In this document: positions 1 to 6,230 of the stretch, in pieces
Layout of the letters: each line of letters opens with the position of its first letter
Numbering within the stretch: position 1 is the stretch's first letter
Assembly (NCBI GenBank): GCA_943356515.1
Contig: CALRFM010000005.1
Location: 1 to 19,932, forward strand
Reading direction: 5' to 3'
DNA length: 19,932 nt
Origin: Patescibacteria group bacterium
GTDB taxonomy: Bacteria > Patescibacteriota > Microgenomatia > UBA1406 > GWC2-37-13
Made by a program: the position numbers and the translations under genes
Notes under the pieces: generated by a model
The model's database searches: none
What the model was told of the DNA's origin: nothing
Seen by the model: only the letters and a program-made list of their open reading frames with translations

Positions 1-19
1 CGATATGTTTCCTTAGAAA

Positions 20-29
20 TGAGACAGTC
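20..29 (+). repeat. Left terminal inverted repeat of the IS481-like element
   Basis: TGAGACAGTC, a perfect inverted match to 903-912. Confidence 0.75.
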
Positions 30-46
30 CATAGTACACTATGGAC
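27..46 (+). promoter_or_regulatory. Hairpin covering the transposase start codon
   Basis: GTCCATAGT (27-35), a 2-nt spacer AC, then ACTATGGAC (38-46): a perfect 9-bp stem. The first ATG of the transposase (41-43) is inside the right arm. A transcript entering from outside the element would fold and hide this start. The next in-frame ATG (47-49) is just beyond the stem. Confidence 0.55.
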
Positions 47-904
47 ATGAAACAATTAACAAAAATAATATTAGCTTGGGAGTTAGCTGAGGCAGAAATT
101 CCTCGAGTACATATTGCAGAACAGTTAGAGATTGGACGTGCAACACTGTATCGGTGGTTAGATGGGATAGAAAAAGCTGGTAGTCTTACGTGCTTTCTTG
201 ACGAGTATATACAAGCAAAGAAAGGAGAACGAGCAAAGCGTAAAGTTGATGCACTCTTAAAGCATCACATATGGAACATTCGAGAAGAAAAGAGAGAATG
301 TTGTGGACAAAAGATCCAGTATTTTCTAAAGAAAGAGTATGATATTGATTTAGGAGTAACAGCAATATATCAGATACTGAAAGAAAAATATCATATAAAG
401 AGCAAATGGAAGAAAAACAAGATGCGTGGACCAGTACCAAAAGCTTTCCATGCTCAAGAAGTAGTACAAATGGACACAATAGACTTTGGAGATATATTTG
501 CTTTTACCAGTGTTGATATCTTTTCAAAAGAAGCAGATATTTTTTTAGCTCCTGATCTTACTTCTGTAAGTGGATATCAGTTTCTCAAACACTGTATGAA
601 CAGACGTTTTAATAGCTTTGTTGAACTCATTCAAACTGATGGAGGACCTGAGTTTAAAGATACGTTTAAGCAGCATGTATTGGAATATACCAATCGACAT
701 AGAATTGCCAGACCTTACAAAAAGAATGAACAATCATATATTGAATCATTCAATAGAAGTGTACGAAAAGAATGTCTTGGATGGTCAAAGTACAAAACAA
801 GTGAGTTGCCTATTTTAACAAAAGAGGTTGAGGAGTATTTGCTATACTATCACAAAACAAGACCCCATATCGGTCTTGGAATGAAGCCGCCGTTAGATCA
901 TTGA
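41..904 (+). CDS. IS481-type DDE transposase (287 aa)
   Basis: This protein catalyses DNA cutting and strand transfer for its element. Residues about 5-45 form a helix-turn-helix (IAEQLEIGRATLYRWL), followed by a basic linker and an rve-type integrase core. The acidic triad can be placed at D145 (VQMDTIDFG), D200 (IQTDGGPEF) and E235 (SYIESFNRS). The C-terminal YHKTRPHIGLGMKPP is typical of IS481/IS3 enzymes. Length is close to other short IS481 transposases and the frame is intact, so the element may be active. No Shine-Dalgarno precedes the ATG at 41 or the in-frame ATG at 47, and a hairpin covers the first. Family assignment at IS481 level is good; the subgroup is not determined. Confidence 0.9.
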   Translation: MDMKQLTKIILAWELAEAEIPRVHIAEQLEIGRATLYRWLDGIEKAGSLTCFLDEYIQAKKGERAKRKVDALLKHHIWNIREEKRECCGQKIQYFLKKEYDIDLGVTAIYQILKEKYHIKSKWKKNKMRGPVPKAFHAQEVVQMDTIDFGDIFAFTSVDIFSKEADIFLAPDLTSVSGYQFLKHCMNRRFNSFVELIQTDGGPEFKDTFKQHVLEYTNRHRIARPYKKNEQSYIESFNRSVRKECLGWSKYKTSELPILTKEVEEYLLYYHKTRPHIGLGMKPPLDH

Positions 905-912
905 CTGTCTCA
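903..912 (-). repeat. Right terminal inverted repeat of the IS481-like element
   Basis: GACTGTCTCA, the exact complement of the left end. It overlaps the last two bases of the transposase stop codon. Confidence 0.75.
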
Positions 913-936
913 TATTAAAGGGAAATATTGCGTCAC

Positions 937-965
937 TTGCAAAATGTATACGTTAGGTGTATATT
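937..965 (+). promoter_or_regulatory. Likely promoter of argG
   Basis: TTGCAA (937-942), a 17-bp spacer, then TATATT (960-965), giving a start near 972 and a leader of about 50 nt that ends in the Shine-Dalgarno AGGTGG (1009-1014). A short inverted repeat TATAC/GTATA (947-951, 959-963) lies between and over the two boxes and could be an operator. The promoter is outside the upstream insertion sequence. Confidence 0.4.
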
Positions 966-1020
966 TTATATGATTTTGTTCGGAAAATTATCAATTTACC
1001 GGTAAAATAGGTGGAAATAT

Positions 1021-2655
1021 ATGCAAAAGAAGCAAGAATATCAAAAAATAGGGTCTTATGAAGGGAAAAAGGGAGAAGTGAGTAAAGTTGTTCTTTTGTA
1101 CTCGGGTGGACTCGACACATCGGTAATGCTCAAATGGATACAAGATGAATACAATGCAGAAGTTATTGCATTAACCATTGACATTGGTCAACAAGCCGAT
1201 GATCTAGAAGAAATTCGTAAAAAAGCCCTCAAATTGGGAGCTATAAAAGCATTTGTTATAGATGCCAAAGATGAATTTGCCAATGAATATATTGCCCACG
1301 GAATCAAGGCAAACGCCTCATACCAGGGAAGATATCATCTTTCTACTCCTATTGGCCGACCACTTCTTGCTAAATGGGCGGTAAAAATAGCAGCACAAGA
1401 GGGCGCCGACACCATAGCACATGGTTGTACCGGAAAGGGGAATGATCAAGTTCGTATAGAGGGGGCGTGCTTAGCTTTGAACCCAGATGTAAAAATCATC
1501 GCACCAGTGCGAGAATGGGGCATGGGACGAGATGAAGAAATAGAATATGCCAAACAACATGGCATTCCCATAAAGCAGACTTCAGAAAAACCTTATTCTT
1601 ATGATGACAATATGTGGGGCGTTACCGGTGAAGGCGGAGAGATCGAAAACCCAGGCCTTATACCACCACTTAAAGACATACTACAAGTATCTACCCTTCC
1701 AGAAGATGCGCCCAATAAACCAGAAATAGTAGAGCTAGAGTTTGTAAAAGGGCTTCCCGTAGCGGTAAATGGCCAACAAATGCCTCTTTCCAAATTAATC
1801 ATGAAAGTAAACGATATTGGTGCAAAACATGGCATTGGTATAGCCCACCATATAGAAGATCGGGTTATTGGTCTAAAAGTACGAGGAGTGTATGAAGCTC
1901 CTGCTGCAGAGATCATCATTGATGCACATCGCAACTTGGAGAAATTTGTATCGACTCGCATGGAAAATGAATTTAAAGAAAAGGTAGACATAGAGTGGGC
2001 ATATACCGTGTATGCAGGTTTTTGGTATGATCCGTTTTTCAAGCATCTGAATGCATATATAGATGACCAGAATGAAAAGGTTACTGGAAAAGTAAAAGTA
2101 AGACTTTATAAAGGATTTGCCGAATCGGTAGCTGTAGTAACACCCAACAGTATTTTTGAAGAAAAGCTTGCAACATTTATGGCATCAAGTGCGTTTAATC
2201 AAAATGCCAGTCCTGGCTTTATCGAACTTTATACCTTACAGATGCGTATGGCACAGCAAAGTGAAAAGACAGTGCTTCTTTCTATTGGAAAACGAGAAAA
2301 CAAGATGAAGCTCAGAAGTACGGTAAAGGCACTTTCAGACATTGGATACAAGATGTACGCTACATACAAAACTCACAAGTTTTTAAAGCGCGAAGGAATA
2401 GAGGCCATATTGGTGCACAAGATTTCTGAAGAAAATACACAACCAAACTTGAAAGATTTACTTGAAGCCAATAGATTTGATCTCATCATAAATATTCCAT
2501 CCACTCTGAATAAAAAAGAGTTAAGCGAAAAAGAAAACACAGATGGGCAAATCACTAGAAAGCAAGCCATAAAAAGTAATACTACGCTGGTTACTAGTGT
2601 AGAAGTAGCTAAAGATTTGGTAGAAAAGCTCAAGGCAATGGGTGTGAAGAAATAG
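1021..2655 (+). CDS. argG: Argininosuccinate synthase with C-terminal MGS-like domain (544 aa)
   Basis: It joins citrulline and aspartate using ATP to give argininosuccinate. The synthase part spans about residues 21-412, with the ATP loop SGGLDTS (28-34), GRYHLSTPIGRPLLAKW (103-119), HGCTGKGNDQVR (134-145) and EAPAAE (292-297). The usual protein is about 400 aa. Here about 130 residues follow (about 415-540) that match the methylglyoxal-synthase-like regulatory domain at the end of CarB: KTVLLSIGKRENK, then MYATYKT, then LVHKISE, then DLIINIPST. The ligand-pocket positions of CarB seem kept as K428, T448, T451, K467 and N491. The ATG at 1021 has Shine-Dalgarno AGGTGG six bases upstream and adds 21 residues before the usual N-terminus; a GTG at codon 20 is possible but its GGGAG is too close. 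No frameshift or stop separates the two domains. Confidence 0.95.
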   Translation: MQKKQEYQKIGSYEGKKGEVSKVVLLYSGGLDTSVMLKWIQDEYNAEVIALTIDIGQQADDLEEIRKKALKLGAIKAFVIDAKDEFANEYIAHGIKANASYQGRYHLSTPIGRPLLAKWAVKIAAQEGADTIAHGCTGKGNDQVRIEGACLALNPDVKIIAPVREWGMGRDEEIEYAKQHGIPIKQTSEKPYSYDDNMWGVTGEGGEIENPGLIPPLKDILQVSTLPEDAPNKPEIVELEFVKGLPVAVNGQQMPLSKLIMKVNDIGAKHGIGIAHHIEDRVIGLKVRGVYEAPAAEIIIDAHRNLEKFVSTRMENEFKEKVDIEWAYTVYAGFWYDPFFKHLNAYIDDQNEKVTGKVKVRLYKGFAESVAVVTPNSIFEEKLATFMASSAFNQNASPGFIELYTLQMRMAQQSEKTVLLSIGKRENKMKLRSTVKALSDIGYKMYATYKTHKFLKREGIEAILVHKISEENTQPNLKDLLEANRFDLIINIPSTLNKKELSEKENTDGQITRKQAIKSNTTLVTSVEVAKDLVEKLKAMGVKK

Positions 2656-2781
2656 TGCTATTTAAAGGCTTTGCTATTTTACGAACAGAATGGCTTTTCT
2701 GTGACGAATGGACTCTCTGTTTTTACAAAAACATTCTTGGTTAAAAACCCATACTCTCATAGAAAATATTTTTAAAACAAT
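2656..2781. other. Intergenic region, no clear signal
   Basis: AT-rich. A small hairpin CAGAA/TTCTG (2686-2701) lacks a following T-run. TATTTT at 2767-2772 ends nine bases before the next ATG and could be a -10 box of a leaderless transcript. No convincing terminator was seen after argG. Confidence 0.3.
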
Positions 2782-3936
2782 ATGATAATTGGCTTTCCTC
2801 GAATGGTCACAATTCCCGGTTTCGAAAGAGACTTTTCACCTGCATTAATTTCAAGTCTCGCCAAAAATACCAAAACAAAAATTCTCTTAGAAACCAAATA
2901 CGGTTCTGCATTGAATTACAAAAAAAATCAGTATGTTTCAGAGCGTGTCGAGTTTGTAGATAGAAATACAATTTTTAAAACAGCAGACCTGATAGTTGCT
3001 TTATGTGCACCCCCAGACTCGGATATTCTGAATATGAAAAGAAGATCAATATTACTGTCAATGTTGCATTTTAGTACTCATCCTTCCAGAAATGCAATTT
3101 TAAAAAAAATCGGAATTAGGGCTGTATCGCTAGATATTTTATTTGATTATGAAGGAAATAGATTGGTGCAAGATCTTAAAAATACAGCATGGAATGGAGT
3201 GAATGTAGGCTTTACTCAACTGATAAGTAAATTGGGAAAAGATTGGTGGTATGATCGCAATAGAGATCCAATTACGGCTATTATTTTAGGATTTGGAGGG
3301 GTAGGAAAGTATGCTGCTGAAGCTATTCTACACTTAGGAGATAAAGAAAGATTATCGGATTTAATAGTAAAAAAAGGGAATCCAATTGTAAAAATTATCC
3401 CCTTGATGAGCTTGCACACAAAAAATAAAAATCAATTGCCTCGTCTTATCAATTCAATTTCTTTAAAAGAGGGGGGCTATCCGCACTTGTTGTTAGACGC
3501 TACCCGAAGAAAAGATTATACAAAGCCTATTTTTTCAAAAGATGTATTGGCTTTGCTTCCACCAGAAACAATTATAGTAGATTTGACAGCTGATAATTAT
3601 GACAGTCAATCCATTGTGAAAGGGATTCCAGGTTTTCCCACAGGTTCAGAAAAGCAATGGATTTTTGATACAGATGATAAAGTATGGAAGGATACGAAGC
3701 TCATCCCAAGAAAATTTCAAATTGCACCGCCACTTCGTAGAATGGTTGTCAGTAACTATGCCTGGCCAAGTTATGGAAATGTCGGAAATAGGCAGAGAAA
3801 TATGGAAAAGTATGCAACGCAGATATATCCGGTTATCCTATCGATAGTTGAGTCTAATCTAGGATTGAACAAAACCAAATCTGAATTGTGGAATTTAAAT
3901 ACTGCAATTTTAGATTCCAGTCTAGATAATTATTAG
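2782..3936 (+). CDS. Alanine dehydrogenase / PNT-family-like oxidoreductase (384 aa)
   Basis: The fold is that of alanine dehydrogenase, PNT alpha subunit and LYS1-type saccharopine dehydrogenases. The N-terminal catalytic domain (about 1-150) keeps an ERxxSPxxI segment and LHFSTHP, whose H96 fits the catalytic histidine of alanine dehydrogenase. The NAD(P)-binding part has GFGGVGKYAAEAILHLG (170-186) and PPETIIVDLTADN (260-272). Where alanine dehydrogenase has its substrate lysine (a VKVKEP-like segment), this protein reads VALCAPP (72-78), so that lysine is missing and alanine is not a safe substrate. No Shine-Dalgarno was seen. It ends seven bases before the MurE-like gene, so the two are probably translated from one message and may share a pathway. 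Amino or imino acid redox chemistry is likely; the substrate is unknown. Confidence 0.75.
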   Translation: MIIGFPRMVTIPGFERDFSPALISSLAKNTKTKILLETKYGSALNYKKNQYVSERVEFVDRNTIFKTADLIVALCAPPDSDILNMKRRSILLSMLHFSTHPSRNAILKKIGIRAVSLDILFDYEGNRLVQDLKNTAWNGVNVGFTQLISKLGKDWWYDRNRDPITAIILGFGGVGKYAAEAILHLGDKERLSDLIVKKGNPIVKIIPLMSLHTKNKNQLPRLINSISLKEGGYPHLLLDATRRKDYTKPIFSKDVLALLPPETIIVDLTADNYDSQSIVKGIPGFPTGSEKQWIFDTDDKVWKDTKLIPRKFQIAPPLRRMVVSNYAWPSYGNVGNRQRNMEKYATQIYPVILSIVESNLGLNKTKSELWNLNTAILDSSLDNY

Positions 3937-3943
3937 AGCAAAC

Positions 3944-5539
3944 ATGGCATTCTACGAAACGGATAGGTACGTGACGGTTGGCGAAATGCTTCCATATTTA
4001 TCGGTTCCTCCGAATAAAGGAAAAGAAATGGTTGGCGATATTGCTTATGATCCTTTGTCCTTTAATAGATTTCCAAGTGAAAGGCCAGGAGAAAAAATAT
4101 ATATTTCACCACATCCATTTGTGAATCGAGGAGGACGTGAAGTGCCTCCAAATCTGTATATTCAGGAAGCAATAGATCATGGTGCAAGTGTAGTTGTTTA
4201 TCGCCCAGATGACAGTACTCGAGGGGAAAAAACACCTCAGGTCACCTTTGTAGAAGACGATGATCCACGACGCACTCTGGCTCTTGCTGCTGCAATCTAC
4301 TATGGAATTGATCAAGTTGACAAGCCGATATTCGCAGCTACCGGAACTAAAGGCAAAACCACAACAACTTATATGCTTAGGCATCTTCTCAATAAAATAG
4401 TTGGGCCAACGGGACTTATAGGAACTGCTGATTACTGGATGGGTGATAGATTAGTTGAAAATTTAAGTCCATTCATTAACGGTACGTGGCTGAGTTGCCC
4501 TGAGGCATTGGAGCTTTCTGGCTTTATTGCAGGAAATTGGGAATCTGGAGGAAGATCCATGGTGCTTGAGGCAACATCTCATGCCCTACAACTTCACAGA
4601 GTTTCGAAACCTCTGAATCTAGCGGGGGGCGTTGTAACAAATCTTGGCTCAGATCATCTAGACTTTCATGGAACAAGAGAGGCATATAGAGATGCAAAAG
4701 GGAGAATTATTGATCTGATTGCAAGAAGTGATGGAAAAAATTTCCGACCAGTGATCCTAAATGCGAATGATCCAGATTCCATATACTTTGAGGAAAGGGC
4801 GAGAATGCAGGGGGTTCCAGTTGTAACCGTGGGCTTTGAAAATAAAAACGCAGTTTTACCAATTCAATATGGACTTGTGTACGATACGAACACTGGGGTT
4901 TTTCAATTAAATCATGGTGGCGAGAGTGTCGCTATACCAAGCAAAATTGGTCCGGCGTACAATATGCTCAATATTGCAATGGCGACTGCACTTGTCCGAT
5001 CCGTTTTTGAACTGCCAATTTCAGAAATACCAAAAATTTTTGAAGACTTTGAAGGTGTACCTGGTAGATTTCAAGTTGTTCAAAAAGAGCCTTTCATGGT
5101 TGTTGTTGATTTTGCACACGAAGAAACATCTTTAGCAGCTCTGCTTGAGCATATTGATACATTGTCTCAAAATGCTATTCTCGTAATGGGTTGCGCTGGA
5201 GATAGGGACAAAGCAAAACGTCCAAAAATGGGAGAATTGGCTGCACGCAAAGCGTACTTTACTATCATAACCAATGATTCTACCAATTCCGAAGATCCAG
5301 AAGTTATCTTAAGGCAGATTGAGGCTGGCTATCTTGGAGTCAGGCAAGACGGCTACGAGGTTTTAGATGATCGTAGAATGGCCATTCAAAGAGCTATAGA
5401 ATTGGCTAAACCTGGTGATGGAGTATATATTTTGGGTATGGGCTCGGAGACTATACTGGATAGAGGTGGAGAAATAATTCCTTGGAGCGATGTTGAGGTT
5501 TCTAGAGAAATATTGAATTCAATGGGTTTATCACAATAG
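3944..5539 (+). CDS. MurE-like amide ligase with divergent specificity motifs (531 aa)
   Basis: It belongs to the Mur ligase family, ATP-dependent enzymes that add an amino acid to a carboxylate, MurE adding the third residue of the peptidoglycan stem. Seen: ATP loop GTKGKTTTT (134-142), LEATSHAL (208-215), NLGSDHLDFHG (233-243), the probable carbamylated K252, VDFAH (388-392) and GCAGDRDKAKRPKMG (416-430), all typical of MurE. Odd points: the DNPR box that reads meso-diaminopimelate is replaced by DSTN (445-448) within TNDSTNSEDP; the GKGHE segment is GMGSE (498-502); the N-terminal UDP-sugar site lacks the usual DSR and LFVA signatures. It stands alone rather than in a division and cell-wall cluster and is coupled to a dehydrogenase. 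It could be the MurE of this organism or a paralogue acting on another acceptor; no symbol is given for that reason. Confidence 0.85.
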   Translation: MAFYETDRYVTVGEMLPYLSVPPNKGKEMVGDIAYDPLSFNRFPSERPGEKIYISPHPFVNRGGREVPPNLYIQEAIDHGASVVVYRPDDSTRGEKTPQVTFVEDDDPRRTLALAAAIYYGIDQVDKPIFAATGTKGKTTTTYMLRHLLNKIVGPTGLIGTADYWMGDRLVENLSPFINGTWLSCPEALELSGFIAGNWESGGRSMVLEATSHALQLHRVSKPLNLAGGVVTNLGSDHLDFHGTREAYRDAKGRIIDLIARSDGKNFRPVILNANDPDSIYFEERARMQGVPVVTVGFENKNAVLPIQYGLVYDTNTGVFQLNHGGESVAIPSKIGPAYNMLNIAMATALVRSVFELPISEIPKIFEDFEGVPGRFQVVQKEPFMVVVDFAHEETSLAALLEHIDTLSQNAILVMGCAGDRDKAKRPKMGELAARKAYFTIITNDSTNSEDPEVILRQIEAGYLGVRQDGYEVLDDRRMAIQRAIELAKPGDGVYILGMGSETILDRGGEIIPWSDVEVSREILNSMGLSQ

Positions 5540-5556
5540 CATTCGAATAATAAGTG

Positions 5557-5582
5557 TTGCCTGAAAAATGTAAATTTATAAT
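5557..5582 (+). promoter_or_regulatory. Likely promoter of the GNAT gene
   Basis: TATAAT (5577-5582) ends eight bases before the ATG at 5591, so the transcript would start at or next to the start codon. TTGCCT (5557-5562) could be the -35 box, though its 14-bp spacing is short for TATAAT; overlapping AATAAT (5580-5585) gives 17 bp. Confidence 0.4.
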
Positions 5583-5590
5583 AATAACTT

Positions 5591-6004
5591 ATGTATATAA
5601 GATTAATAAACAGCCAGGATTTTTCGGATATTTATATGATGTGGAAGGACGCCGGATTGAGCCTCTATTCATACAAAAAGGAACAGCGCGAGTTTGATCA
5701 GATGCTGTCAATCAATCCGGATTCATGTTTTGCCGCCTTTGCAGAAGGAAAAGCAGTCGGATCGGTATTCGGTACCACCAACGGTAGTAGGGGATTTGTT
5801 GTCCATCTTGCGGTGCGCCCCGCTTGGCAGTCAAAGGGGATAGGCAAAAAGCTTTTGCAAAGCGTAGAAAAACCGTTAAGAAAAAGAAACATAAGAAGGA
5901 TTTATATTATGATTGACACAGACAACCTCGGGGTCGTTCCTTTTTATGAGAAGTCGGGATACAGCCTTTATACAGCTTCGGTACTCATGAAAAAAGACAT
6001 TTGA
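5591..6004 (+). CDS. GNAT-family N-acetyltransferase (137 aa)
   Basis: A complete single-domain acetyl-CoA-dependent transferase. Motif A is HLAVRPAWQSKGIGKKLL (72-89) with the acetyl-CoA loop QSKGIG (80-85); motif B is DNLGVVPFYEKSGY (111-124), the standard asparagine and FYxxxGY pair. Length is about normal for the family. The acceptor cannot be told from sequence: small amines, amino acids and protein N-termini are all possible. Its base composition is visibly richer in G+C than the AT-rich dehydrogenase gene at 2782-3936, which could mean separate acquisition. It uses a probable leaderless promoter of its own, so it need not be co-expressed with the MurE-like gene. Confidence 0.85.
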   Translation: MYIRLINSQDFSDIYMMWKDAGLSLYSYKKEQREFDQMLSINPDSCFAAFAEGKAVGSVFGTTNGSRGFVVHLAVRPAWQSKGIGKKLLQSVEKPLRKRNIRRIYIMIDTDNLGVVPFYEKSGYSLYTASVLMKKDI

Positions 6005-6015
6005 TGCTTTTGCTC

Positions 6016-6044
6016 TTGAATTTTCAGTATCTTGCTATTATCAT
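6016..6044 (+). promoter_or_regulatory. Likely promoter for the leader RNA before argH
   Basis: TTGAAT (6016-6021), exactly 17 bp, then TATCAT (6039-6044), 4/6 and 5/6 matches to the consensus. A start near 6051 would place the first strand of the leader structure (6057-6070) at the very 5' end of the RNA. Confidence 0.5.
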
Positions 6045-6050
6045 ATCTAC

Positions 6051-6180
6051 ATGATCATATTACTTTCTCCATTAGGTTTTTCGATTCGACGACGAGAAAA
6101 AAGGGAGAGTAATATGGCTAAAATATAATTAGCACATACAAAATTACTCGTCCCGCCAAATATTAGGCGGGATTTTTTTT
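6051..6180 (+). ncRNA. Candidate attenuator leader or small terminated RNA upstream of argH
   Basis: Three mutually exclusive helices can be drawn. Strand A (6057-6070) pairs with B (6104-6115) over 12 bp with a two-base bulge. B (6103-6113) instead pairs with C (6143-6154) over 11 bp with one bulged G. The end of C (6151-6154) is also the start of the terminator stem (6151-6172). So A:B would permit the terminator and B:C would break it, the usual layout of attenuators and riboswitches. B also holds a purine-rich ribosome site (GGGAGAG) and the ATG of a four-codon ORF, Met-Ala-Lys-Ile-stop (6114-6128). It matches no riboswitch class known to me. A free-standing small RNA of about 130 nt is the alternative. 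Confidence 0.5.
6151..6180 (+). terminator. Rho-independent terminator upstream of argH
   Basis: Stem TCCCGCC (6151-6157), 8-nt loop, GGCGGGA (6166-6172), then eight T (6173-6180). It stops transcripts from the GNAT side or from the leader promoter. Its position 50 bp before argH, with a competing upstream pairing, suggests conditional use. Confidence 0.9.
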
Positions 6181-6230
6181 GTCTTAAACAATAAAAACGA
6201 GGAAATATTACCAATTACCTATTTCATAAA

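Larger units (their letters stand above)
20..912 (+). mobile_element. IS481-like insertion sequence, about 0.9 kb
   Basis: A single DDE transposase gene is bounded by a perfect 10-bp terminal inverted repeat (TGAGACAGTC at 20-29, its complement at 903-912). The transposase stop codon lies inside the right repeat, so the element is very compact. Outside the 10 bp, bases 8-19 and the complement of about 913-925 still look alike (TTTCC, then a T/A-rich stretch), so the true ends may lie further out. No target-site duplication could be recognised. The element sits just upstream of the argG promoter region. Confidence 0.8.

Noticed and set aside
1..19. Target-site duplication of the IS481-like element
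   Set aside because: Bases flanking 20 and 912 share no direct repeat; the flanks instead show weak inverted similarity, which suggests that the terminal repeat is longer than 10 bp.
618..818. 66-codon plus-strand frame inside the IS481 transposase, as a possible second IS protein
   Set aside because: It overlaps the catalytic core in another frame and shows no motif; the main frame is complete by itself.
1599..2042. 147-codon minus-strand open frame inside argG
   Set aside because: It lies wholly within a well-conserved gene, has Ser/Pro/Ile-rich composition typical of an antisense shadow, and no start signal.
2686..2701. Hairpin CAGAA/TTCTG after argG as a terminator
   Set aside because: Only five base pairs, AT-rich, and no T-run follows.
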